Origin: Henckelia pumila
Lineage: Eukaryota > Streptophyta > Magnoliopsida > Lamiales > Gesneriaceae
Reading direction: 5' to 3'
DNA length: 64,000 nt
Assembly (NCBI RefSeq): GCF_033568475.1
Contig: NC_133122.1
Location: 15,132,763-15,196,762 of the forward strand
The notes beneath the pieces were generated by a model that did not search any database, was not told where the DNA came from, and saw only the letters and a program-made list of their open reading frames with translations. The translations under genes were made by a program, and so were the position numbers. Position 1 is the stretch's first letter; the number at the start of each line of letters is the position of its first letter. Shown here piece after piece: positions 47,620 to 56,586 of this stretch.

Positions 47620-47891
47620 GTTATCCCCATCCTCAAAAGGCCAAAGTTGTTGACAAAGCCAAGCATGGACGGTCGGTAAGCCATAGTTCATTGTTGTCGT
47701 AGATAATATAGCACAACTTCTATATTCAGTTCCAGTTGCTTTCACTGCACTTTGCTTGGATTTTTGAGTTAAACAGGATTTTGGAGTTAGAACAGGAAAC
47801 TGCAGAAGATCTACCTGAAGCTGCTGTTACACTAATAGAAACTCTCTTGTCTGTGGAACCTCACAAGCGGGGAATTTATCTTAATCAAATG
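47620..47891 (+). pseudogene. Two unassigned exon-like segments, weakly kinase-like
   Basis: Segment 47620-47675 is bounded by CTAG and GTAAG. Segment 47777-47891 is bounded by ACAG and GTATT. The second reads ILELEQETAEDLPEAAVTLI, then ETLLSVEPHKRG. The ending resembles the C-lobe of plant CDK-like kinases (LLSVEP..RG), but the match is short and may be chance. The kept splice borders favour capture of genomic DNA. Confidence 0.4.
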
Positions 47892-48327
47892 GTATTAAAA
47901 ATGATTGTTCCTTAAGTCAAAATATACCTTATGTCATAATTTCTTGATACCATCTACTGTGGCAATAACTGATTTAGCTGTATTAATTACTCATAAAAAT
48001 TGATATTATTTTCATGATCGTTTAGAGAGTGATGATGTTTTCTATATATGATCCTACTAATAACTAAATAAATTGCAAATTCTAAAGGCAACGAAGAAAA
48101 TCTTTAGAGTTGTACGAAATACTGTCCTAGAAAATGTATTATATTTGTGGGTGTTACGAAGTGTTAATCCAATGCCACCTATTAACTCTACAACTTGGTT
48201 CCAGTTGGTCTTTATCTTGTTTCTGTCCCATACTTCCCTGTTTTTTGTTTCACTTTTTCTCTGTTCATCTGCATGCACGGGATTTGTTTCTCAGAGCTTC
48301 CTTTTTTTCCCTCATGAAGAGGCTAGT

Positions 48328-48923
48328 GCAGTTGCCACTCAGAAATTCATCGCAGACGTTGCTACTGATGCTCTTCAGTATGTTCTTCGTTTTATGTAGC
48401 TTGACGTCATTGTTCATCTCTCTCTTTTTGGTTGAAATTTCTTTTTCTGTTTCATTCTCCCTGGTAATAATGCTATGGTAATAGTATTTATCTTCAGGCA
48501 TTGCAAGGCGAGACAATCATTTATAGTTAAAGACAAAAGAGATAAGCAGTGTGCATATTGTTCTTGGTATCATCACTTCCTATGGTTATCAACAATTTTT
48601 AACACTTGGTTGGTAACAGGATAAGCGTCTCATCTTGAACATGGAGGATCTTTCCAAGGCTTTGCGGGAGGTAACAACTATAATTTTATTTACGTTCATA
48701 TGTGTTCCTGGCACGGTATTAAACATGTTCATATTTGTAAATGTTTAATCATTTTTTTTGTGTGTTAATCTTCAATGGATGACCGTGTTTCACCATCACG
48801 TGCTTTATATCGGTTGGACTGTTTTTGTGTTAATTTTTGCAGTATAGTATTAACGTCAAACATCAAGAATATTTTGCCGACAATCAATATTTTGGGTTAG
48901 ATTCTGCTCCAAGAGATGAGTGA
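48328..48923 (+). pseudogene. TAF10: Captured TAF10 (TFIID subunit 10) fragment with introns
   Basis: Four exons join in frame across GT-AG introns: 48328-48377 (AVATQKFIADVATDALQ), 48498-about 48548 (HCKARQSFIVKDKRDKQ), 48620-48670 (DKRLILNMEDLSKALRE) and 48843-48923 (YSINVKHQEYFADN, ending PRDE and TGA). This is the C-terminal histone-fold part of plant TAF10, a small TFIID/SAGA subunit. The start codon and N-terminal half are absent; upstream of 48328 the frame is lost, with GTGCA where the family needs one more base. A few residues differ from the usual form (NQYFGLDSAPRDE). It lies inside the CACTA element and is not a complete gene. Confidence 0.85.
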
Positions 48924-49154
48924 GCAACCGAGGCGCGCTTTAATGGTTCGTCCAAGGATTCATCTGAAAGCTACATTTGATTCCATCGTAGTATATTTAA
49001 TTTTTGGTATTTTTCTGTAGTGTGTATTGCATTATAATTTAATTTTGAATGATTTGTAATAATAAAAAATTGTATATTAAATTTTATTTTTGAAATTTTA
49101 AATTTTGGTTTACTTATAATATTGAAATTTGTATATTATTTTTTTTTGTTTTTT
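48924..49154. other. 3' flank of the TAF10 fragment
   Basis: AT-rich sequence with polyadenylation-like AATAAAAAATT near 49070. It probably comes from the original TAF10 gene, but that is inference. Confidence 0.4.
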
Positions 49155-49470
49155 ATATGGAAAACTACAACGAATAAAATCCGTTGTCGTAGTGGGTAAA
49201 AAAAACTGTTGTAATTAATGGTGTTGTTAAAAGCACGCTCAATGACAACGGATTTTATCCATTGTCTTTGAAAATCAAAGACAACGGATAAAATCTGTTG
49301 TCGTTGAGGTAAAAAAACAACGGATTTTATCCGTTGTCGTAGGGAAAATCCTTTGTCTTTGAGGTCAAAGACAACGGATTTTATCCGTTGTCGTTGAGCG
49401 TTCTTTTAACAACACCACCAGTTACAACAGTTTTTTACCCCCTACGACAACGGATAAAATCCGTTGTCTT
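49155..49470. repeat. Right subterminal repeats of the CACTA element
   Basis: At least eight copies of GACAACGGATTTTATCCGTT and its relatives occur in direct and inverted order. Most form perfect or near-perfect short hairpins around ATTTTAT. They differ in detail from the left-end set (GGATTTTATCC against GGTTTTCATGAAAACC). Confidence 0.85.
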
Positions 49471-49490
49471 TTTGCGTTTTTCTTGTAGTG

Positions 49491-50433
49491 CGAAAGGGAT
49501 ACTGAGTGATGGTAGATCGGATTCCTTGGACCGGCGAAGGTTGCTGTGCAAGATTGGTGGCGGAGTTGCTGCGCGAGATCGCCGGCATCCACTGGTGCGA
49601 GTCTCAGCCATGGCTGCGTTCTCGGGTGTGGAACGTGGCCAAATCTGGGATCGAGTCGAGGAAGGGAAGATCTAAAGGAGTTTGTTGCCGATCTGGTGAG
49701 GTGGCGGCGGTTGTCCGAGATCCGACCGATGATGGCTCGCCAGAGATGTCGGACATCGGAGGTGGGCGTTGATCGGTGATGACGAAGGCGACCGACGATG
49801 TTGGAGATGATGATCCGGGTTTATGATGGATATAGATACATATACATACATATGCGTATATATAGACACATTTATGACTTATGATAATTAATTATTGTGG
49901 AAAAGTGCTTGATGTTATCACTTATTGTTATTATTATTATGTGATGACATGGTCTGTCAAATCACGAATTTAATTCTGTAAATAATGAGCATGTTATTTA
50001 AATCTTTGATTCTATAAGTTCAGAAAGTTCAATATTTTACTCCATGCGAGAAAATATTTCACTTTTTTTAAAATAAAATATGCTGTCGATTTATATTGAA
50101 TAGACCCAATAAATTGGTGTCAAAAGAATTTAATGTAAACAACTCTCGCATGGCGTCTTTCTCGGGGTAATAAATTTTTTTCCGTAATGGCAAATGGAGA
50201 TAATAATCTGTTTGATCCAGTGTAACATAGCGATGATAGTTGATGTAACGAGTGAATTTTCACTATTTCCAAAAATTGGACCGTGGGTTATAATGGCGGT
50301 TGCTTAAGCCCACATATGGGTGTTGGACCGCAACTTATAATATTTTCGACGGAGAGTTTTCCGAATGCTTGAGAGATTTTTTGTCTTCTAAGTAATCTCT
50401 TGTAGGAATGCGTTTTCTACAATACCTTGGAGT
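49491..50433. other. Tat internal region right of the CACTA insertion
   Basis: 49500-49780 is GC-rich and gene-like (CGGCGAAGGTTGCTGTGC, then GGTGGCGGAGTTGCTGCG) and mirrors the GC-rich piece at 44500-44710 on the other side of the transposon. Short frames are open but no product is recognised. 49800-50433 is ordinary AT-rich internal sequence. Confidence 0.45.
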
Positions 50434-50649
50434 AGTATTGTGACGCCCGGGGCTGAAGAGGCAGGGAGTGATCGCCGGTGCCAAGAGGTTGCACGGACAA
50501 TGAGCGGCTCCTGGTACGCTTCTAGGCGGAGGAAGACATGAATAAACCGATCTCGTGCCGAAATGAGAGGGATTCTGAGACTGTGTAGGTATGGGACTAC
50601 ATGGTTGATGAGGGCTTAAAAGATTTCATATGTACTATTCATATCAAGA

Positions 50650-50765
50650 GGGTGCATCTTCTTTTCGGAAGCTCATCCATAAGAACTCCAAAGTTAAGCG
50701 TGCTTGACTTGGGGCAATTATAGGATGGGTGACCTCCTGGAAAGTTTTTCAGGGTGCGTGTGAGT
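50650..50765 (+). other. 5S-rRNA-like segment in the 5' Cassandra LTR
   Basis: AGAACTCCAAAGTTAAGCGT and GGATGGGTGACCTCCTGGAA match the A-box side and C-box of plant 5S rRNA genes. GGGTGC near 50650 matches the 5S start. The segment between is degraded (GACTTGGGGCAATTATAGG). It is not a functional rRNA gene. In Cassandra it may drive RNA polymerase III transcription. Confidence 0.9.
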
Positions 50766-51095
50766 GAGGACATAAGCACGCTGAAAAGACCCGTCTTGAT
50801 ACAGTGGAGCGTTACAAATGGTATCAAAGCCGACCTCTCTTAGTACGGTATGGTTCGGGGACGAACCAAGCGGAAGCTGGTGGGCATGTGACGCCCGGGG
50901 CTGAAGAGGCAGGGAGTGATCGCCAGTGCCAAGAGGTTGCACGGACAATGAGCGGCTCCTGATAGGCTTCTAGGCGGAGGGAGACATGAATGAACCGATC
51001 CCGTGCCGGAATGAGAGGGATTCTAAGACTGTGTAGGTATGAGACTACATGGTTGATGAGGGCTTAAAAAATTTCATATGTACTATTCATATCAA

Positions 51096-51215
51096 GAAGG
51101 TGCATCTTTTTTTCGGAAGCTCATCACATAAGAACTCCAAAGTTAAGCGTGCTTGACTTGGGGCAATTATAGGATGGGTGACCTCCTGGAAAGTTTTCTA
51201 GGGTACGTGTGAGTG
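51096..51215 (+). other. 5S-rRNA-like segment in the 3' Cassandra LTR
   Basis: Second copy of the 5S-like sequence, with small differences (for example TTTTCTAGGGTACGTG where the 5' LTR has TTTTTCAGGGTGCGTG). The promoter-like boxes are kept. Confidence 0.88.
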
Positions 51216-51349
51216 AGGACATAAGCACGCTGAAAAGACCCGTCTTGATACAGTGGAGCGTTACAAGTATTTTCGATGAAAACCCTTGAGTTAGTATATT
51301 TCACGTAACCTCTTAGGTTGGTGCATTGGATGTAAGCTCTTGGGGTTAT

Positions 51350-51477
51350 GATTCTGTATAGTCTTTAAGACTTGATGAATTTTTTATGGTTATCATGACG
51401 TGATGAATTTTGTGACAGTCATCATGTCTTGATAAATTTTTTATAGTCGATATGACTTCTTTTGAAAAAATAAATAA

Positions 51478-51525
<48 letters not shown>

Positions 51526-52284
51526 CGCTACAACTTCTTCTGAAATTTCTTTTATAGTAGCTATGACTTCGTGAATTTTTATAGTCATCATGAATTGATA
51601 AATTATTTATAGTCGCTATGACTTCTTCTGAAAAAATTTTATAGTCGCTATGACTTGATGAATTATTTATAGTCAGTATGACTTTTTGAATTATTTAAAG
51701 TCATTGTGACTTCTTCTGAAAAATTTTTATAGTCGCTATGACTTAATGAATTATTTATAGTCACTATGACTTTTTGAATTATTTATAGTCACTATGACTT
51801 TTTTGAAAAATTATTTATAGTCGCTATGACTTTTTGAATTATTTATAGTCACTATGACTTTTTTGAATTATTTATAGTCACTATGACTTTTTTAAAAAAA
51901 TATTTATAGTCGCTATGACTTTTTGAATTATTTATAGTCACTATGATTTTTTTGAATTGTTTATAGCCGCTATGACTTTTTCTGAAAAATTTTTATAGTC
52001 ACTATGACTCCTTCTGGAAAAAAAATTTTATAGTCTCTATGACTTTTCTTGAAAAAAAATTTATAGTCACTATGACTTCTTCTAAAAAAAATTTTATAGT
52101 CTCTATGACTTTATGAATTTTTATAGTCATCATGACTTGATAAATTATTTATAGTCGCTATGACTTCTTCAGAAATTTTTTTATAGTCGCTATGATTTGA
52201 TGAATTATTTATAGTCGCTATGACTTTTTGAATTATTTATAGTCACTATGATTTTTTTGAATTGTTTATAGTCACTATGACTTT
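51350..52284 (-). repeat. Tandem repeat of about 30 bp in the Tat-like element
   Basis: Roughly 29 variable copies of a unit like TTATAGTCGCTATGACTTTT lie head to tail, with lengths drifting by a few bases. Each core AGTC-N5-GACT is a small inverted repeat. A TA run (51482-51519) is embedded. The array lies downstream of gag on the coding strand of the element. Confidence 0.9.
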
Positions 52285-52752
52285 TTGTTGTGCTCTAGGA
52301 GAAATAATGTAGAGCTTAACATGGAGTACTTAGGAGTGGATAAAGTTCCTAAGATTTTGTCTCATGGGAAAGTCCTGAACCCACTCTATTTGCTAGGTTG
52401 TGAGGTATCCCGGGACTATAATTTTGTCGTCTTGACCTCTTACAGCATCGTGGCTTAGGTAGTCATACAGGGCTGGCCAAGCCTCTGATGGATGAGTAGC
52501 CTTAATGAATGCATGGGTCGTGACGTATGAGTTAAGCATTCGTTGACGGAGCTGTGTTCCTTCCTATATAATTAAATAGAAAAGTAAACAAATAAACGTA
52601 AGTTTATTATTAAACTTAAAATAAAAGAGAATCAAGTAAAAGTTTTGATCTGTAGAGAAAATAAAGTAGCGACAAGCAATATATTTTAGCTTGCAGGTGT
52701 TTGCTCAATGAATATAGAGTTTTTTTAGATTGGCATGACTCTCTGTCCTGCG
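52285..52752 (-). other. Tat internal sequence between array and gag end
   Basis: No domain is recognised on either strand. In a complete Tat element protease and RT would begin here; their absence shows the deletion. Confidence 0.5.
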
Positions 52753-53832
52753 TTATATTTCATCGTATTTTTCGTCTCGTTTTCTTTTTCCCGAGGAGTG
52801 CAACTCATCAGTTTCCTCGATGCGGATGTATTTTTCGGCTCTAGAAAACAACTCCTCCAAGGTGTTCGGGGATTTTCCTGCTATAGATTCCTTGAACCTT
52901 CCAGGACGCAAGTTCTGCTGCATTATTCCAGATAACATATCGTGGTTCACATGTGGGACTTCATGAACCGCGTAAATAAATCTCTTAATATAGTCTATCA
53001 AACTTTCCCCTTCATTTTGAAGAATTGTGAATAAGTATGCTGCTGTTTTCGGGTATATCTTGTTAATTGAGAATTGTTGGATGAAGCGCTGGATGAGTTG
53101 CTCCAAGTTGGCGATGGATTCGGACGGCAAATTATTGAACCATGTGAGAGCTCGCCCTGATAACGTTGTTCGGAATATCTTGCAGTAAGCAGCATCTGTG
53201 GTGTCATACAAATCTGCTTTTGCATAGAATTTGTTAATATGATCTTGAGGATCACTAGTTCCATCGGATTCAGGTAGGGTGGGGATTTTGACTCCCTTAG
53301 GCAATGCTTCAGATAGAATGACGTTAGTGAACGGGCTCCGACGTGCAGGCAAGATTGCTGACGAATTCTCTCCAGTTACTTATGTGTGAGATCCATCTCC
53401 ACGTGTTGGATTAATGGTTTTGTTTTCTTCAGAGACGTCGTGAACTGTGTGACCACTTGCTTCCCCCTATTTAGGAGTAGTATTTTTCTCGCTCTCCTCA
53501 GGATCTTTGTCATTCACTTTAGACTTAGTTTTCTTTGGGTCTTTGTTATCGGGGTCATGAGATGAGAGCCCTCTTCTTTGAGCTCTCTTGTTGGCGCTTC
53601 GGAGTTGACGGGTTTCCACGAACTGAGCGACTGCTTCAGTCGCTGCGCGTGCGGCTGTTCCTTCCATTAAGGCTGTCAACTTTTCCTTTGTAAAACTAAA
53701 TTCAGGCGGTGGTTTGGAGATTGTAGGTGGGTCTCCATTGCGATTATTTCCTTGAGATGTTTGTGGTGGAGTATGCATTCTCAATGATGCAGTGAACAAG
53801 TTTCCACAGACGGCGCCAAGCTGATGTAGCAA
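52753..53832 (-). pseudogene. gag: Tat-like gag with two in-frame stops
   Basis: On the minus strand the frame opens beside the LTR and primer site (LGAVCGNLFTASLRMHTPPQ). A charged stretch follows (DPDNKDPKKTKSKVNDKDPE). A TAG at 53469-53467 and a TAA at 53382-53380 break it. The gag domain then runs FYAKADLYDTTDAAYCKIFR, LSGRALTWFNNLPSESI and RFIQQFSINKIYPKTAAYLF, and ends near RIEETDELHSSGKRKRDEKY. Stop TAA 52755-52753. It is typical of Ty3/gypsy gag. No zinc knuckle was seen before the stop. Confidence 0.82.
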
Positions 53833-54258
53833 AAAATTGATATTACCCGATTGGAGAGAATGTGGGTAATTTGTGGAGATCTGGATAGCCGGATTAATAC
53901 TCGAACTGTTCCAAAGACCGAACTTCGTGGGTTGTCACCTGCATCACAAAGCAAAATGAGTGGCGTCGGGGATTGCCCGATGAAAACACTCCGACGCTCA
54001 AGTCAGTATTTGCTCAATAAAAGTTTTAGAAAACTAGAGCATGTGACTATTGAGTGCGTACCTTAATAATGAGAGCAGTTGAGCTATTTATAGATAGTCG
54101 GAGAGTTTCATGGGCTTGAGCCTCTTATGGGCTTTAAAAAATTTATGGGCTTTGATAAAATGTCCAAATAAATATATCAGAGTAATATGGGACCCAGATG
54201 AATTGAGTCATTAAGCTTGGGCCTTGAGAGAAAGTTAAATTGGGTATGTAACCCATCA
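53822..54258 (-). mobile_element. 5' LTR of the Tat-like element
   Basis: On the minus strand it starts TGATGGGTTACATACCC and ends TTTTTTGCTACATCA (437 bp). A TATA-like CTATCTATAAATAGCTC is at about 54083-54099. It is followed by the primer-site stretch CTTGGCGCCGTCTGTGG. Apart from scattered changes it equals 43414-43849. Confidence 0.9.
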
Positions 54259-54263
54259 ATACC

Positions 54264-55464
54264 TTAATTCTCATGTTGCCCCTATCAATTTTTATAATGA
54301 TCATATATTATCTCTAATTTTGTGTTTAAATTACAAAAATATCTAATTAAAAAGCCGTATAGAACAAAAACAAATTAAAAATAAAATCACGATTGTACAA
54401 GAACATGATAACGCGTGATCCAGAGTGCTAATTTTCACAATCCAATCAATGGAGAAAAAATATGCAGAAATTAAACAAGGGTCCTATCATGTCTTATGAG
54501 ATCTGGCAAGTTGGGTCCCTATGGAGTAAACATTCTTTTTTTAAGAATGGAAAAAAACATTCTTGGTGTTATTTGTATTCTTTCTAGAATTAATTTTCTA
54601 TTCAAAATAATATGCCACAGCTTTTAATGATTGGCGCTTAATTCTTCTATGTAACTTTAGATTTTCTGTATGTAAAGATTATTTTCCCTTTCGCATTACT
54701 TTTTGTTCAATGAACCATTAGATCTAAAACAAAGAGGGTCAAAAAACACAAAGCAAAAATAAAAAAGAAAAGAAAAGAAAAGAAAAGAAAGGGAGATCTC
54801 TCGTTTCCGGTGCATTCATAAAACCATAATATATATTTATATCTTTTCTTATATATTTTGAATTTTTTACAGAATTAATAAGATTAATGTATATTTAATT
54901 TTGTATACCGTGCGTACATCATTTAATATTGTTTTACAAATATATATCTATATATATATGTGTGTATATATATATATATACATATTGGTTCTCTATTGTT
55001 TGAATGGGAAAAAGATTTTTTTGGTCCATTAACCTGTCCATTTTTTTTTGTTAATTAACTTTTCAAAGTTTGGTTTTGGCACACTAACCTTTGATTTTCA
55101 GTTATTTTGGTCAAATCGCTGACGTGGTAGGCTTAATTTACATGTCAATATTTTTCGATATCATGTCATCATTTTTCGATGTCACGTCAGCATTTTTCGG
55201 TGTCACGTCAATAGTTTTACCAAATTAAAATAGTCGAAACTAAAAGTTAGTGTACCAAAACCAAAAAATAGACAAGTTAATTTTAAAAAAATCTATTTTT
55301 CCATTGTTTGAATTTATAATTCAAAAAATTGATAAACTTGACATTTAATTGTTAGTGGTGGGGATTATAAAATTAAAACTCAATCAATATTCCAGATTAT
55401 ATGTATGTATATATGATCAAATTTCAATATTATTTAAACCTAAACTAAACTTTATATATCATAT
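54264..55464. other. AT-rich intergenic stretch with short repeats
   Basis: An (AAAAG)n run is near 54767-54789 and TA runs at 54940-54981. 55015-55305 is an inverted-repeat MITE-like block (GTTTGGTTTTGGCACACTAA against TTAGTGTACCAAAACCAAA) with three or four copies of a 24-bp unit, CATTTTTCGATGTCACGTCA, at about 55150-55215. No gene is seen. Confidence 0.6.
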
Positions 55465-55467
55465 TAA

Positions 55468-55583
55468 CGTAGTGTTTGAGAGACCATATAGGAAGCACTT
55501 CTCAGCTTTTTCTTCATCAAATTTTAAAAGTTTGTGAAGTAAAAGCTTAGAAGTGCTTCATATAAGCTCTCCCAAGCACTGCC
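55468..55583. mobile_element. Small Tourist-like MITE
   Basis: A 116-bp fold-back: CGTAGTGTTTGAGAGACC on the left and GCTCTCCCAAGCACTGCC on the right, with AGGAAGCACTTCTCAGCTTT against AAGCTTAGAAGTGCTTC inside. TAA flanks it on both sides (55465-55467, 55584-55586). Confidence 0.75.
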
Positions 55584-55666
55584 TAATGCTTATACGGTCG
55601 ATTGCAGGATGATATATATTATATGGATTTGGAAGGAAAAAAACAAAGAAAAGAATTTATTGAAGT

Positions 55667-56462
55667 TGTTAGGAATCAATCAAAGTAAATTCAATATTCC
55701 GAGAATTCACCACGCGAACACAACAACAAGAGCAATAACACAATCCCAGATGAATAATAACACGCAACTCAGATCAAACACCAATGCACGCAAAAACGAT
55801 TTAAACAACACAAGTATTTACGTGATTCGGCAATGAATTTGCCTACGTCCATGGGAGAGCAACACAACACTTTTATTAATCATGAACAGAAAAAATCCAA
55901 GCTAAAAAACCAGAGCTTATTACAGAGACAGATCAAAAAACTCTAACGCTAGATACAGACACAATTCAAGCTTGTTATCCTTGAATTCTCCCATCACAAT
56001 CTGCGCCTCAGTTTTCTTCTCTGAAATCTCTCTTTTCTTTGCCCTCAAATATTTTTTGGAGGTTGAAGAATTTTATTTTTTGTTATCTCAGTTGGCGTAG
56101 ATTCGATCTGTATATATAGAGAATTACACCGACTTTCTTCTTGGGCTTTAGGTCAACAACAACTTACGGCCCAATTATAAAGTCAACATGGTCCAATCAG
56201 ATAAGTCTTATCACTTCCGTCTGATCTGCTCTAGTACATTGATCTGCCTCCAAGCTTACAGCTTCACGGACAATTCATCTGAATTCTAACCAAGTCCCAG
56301 TACTCGAGCAATCGATCTGCTTGAACTCATCCGAAGACTCATCTGACCATCACATTCGATTTGATCTCAATATTCGATCTGACCATGAACTCATCTGATC
56401 TGTACTCTCTGATTTCTTCTCTTCTCTATTCTCATTCAATTTGATAGAAGTACACTTCAACA
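55667..56462 (-). mobile_element. Putative solo LTR, copia-like
   Basis: On the minus strand it starts TGTTGAAGTGTACTTC and ends GATTGATTCCTAACA (796 bp). A TATA-like CTCTATATATACAG lies near 56107-56120. The flanks GAAGT (55662-55666) and AAAGT (56463-56467) differ at one base. No coding capacity or second LTR is seen. Confidence 0.6.
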
Positions 56463-56467
56463 AAAGT

Positions 56468-56541
56468 CTACATTAATTACGTACGTGGTACGTACCAAGG
56501 CAACCAAAATTATGTTGCCCCAAACCCCTCCAAACGTACAT

Positions 56542-56586
<45 letters not shown>

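Larger units (their letters stand above)
44726..49490. mobile_element. CACTA-type DNA transposon carrying host gene fragments
   Basis: The left end is CACTACAACAAATATGG; the right end read inward is CACTACAAGAAAAACGC. Both ends carry dense subterminal repeats of ACAACGG in direct and inverted order (44740-44965 and 49155-49470), typical of En/Spm elements. No transposase is seen. The interior instead holds plant gene pieces on the plus strand: beta-galactosidase (46481-46614), two unassigned exon-like segments (46998-47243 and 47620-47891), and TAF10 exons (48328-48923). The 3-bp duplication expected for CACTA is not evident (GAA against CGA); the flanks CGAAGGGGAA and CGAAAGGGAT are similar over 10 bp. 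Confidence 0.82.
50439..51265 (+). mobile_element. Complete Cassandra-type TRIM retrotransposon
   Basis: Two LTRs of 378 and 379 bp (50439-50816, 50887-51265) flank only 70 bp. The duplication AGTAT is exact (50434-50438, 51266-51270). The internal part has the primer site TGGTATCAAAGCC (tRNA-Met type) at 50819-50831 and a purine tract (AAGCGGAAGCTGGTGGG) before the 3' LTR. Each LTR carries a 5S-rRNA-like segment, the defining trait of Cassandra. The LTRs differ at only a few positions, so it is young and probably mobilised in trans. Confidence 0.95.
43414..54258 (-). mobile_element. Tat-like Ty3/gypsy element, non-autonomous, with nested insertions
   Basis: Near-identical LTRs (43414-43849 and 53822-54258) are flanked by ATACC on both sides (43409-43413, 54259-54263). 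On the minus strand the 5' LTR is followed by CTTGGCGCCGTCTGTGG, the primer-site form common in Tat-type elements, then a broken gag (53832-52753). A polypurine tract (GAGAGTGGGGGG) abuts the 3' LTR. No protease, RT or integrase is seen. A CACTA transposon and a Cassandra TRIM lie inside. Without them the element is about 5.2 kb. Confidence 0.88.

Noticed and set aside
34772-48923. Functional link between the TAF15 gene and the TAF10 fragment
   Set aside because: Both are TFIID subunits, but the TAF10 piece came with a transposon, so their proximity is most likely chance.
50650-51215. Functional 5S rRNA genes
   Set aside because: Both copies are degraded in the middle and lie inside Cassandra LTRs with primer site and target duplication.
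51350-52284. CRISPR-like array
   Set aside because: Plant DNA, variable unit length, no unique spacers. It is a degenerate tandem repeat.
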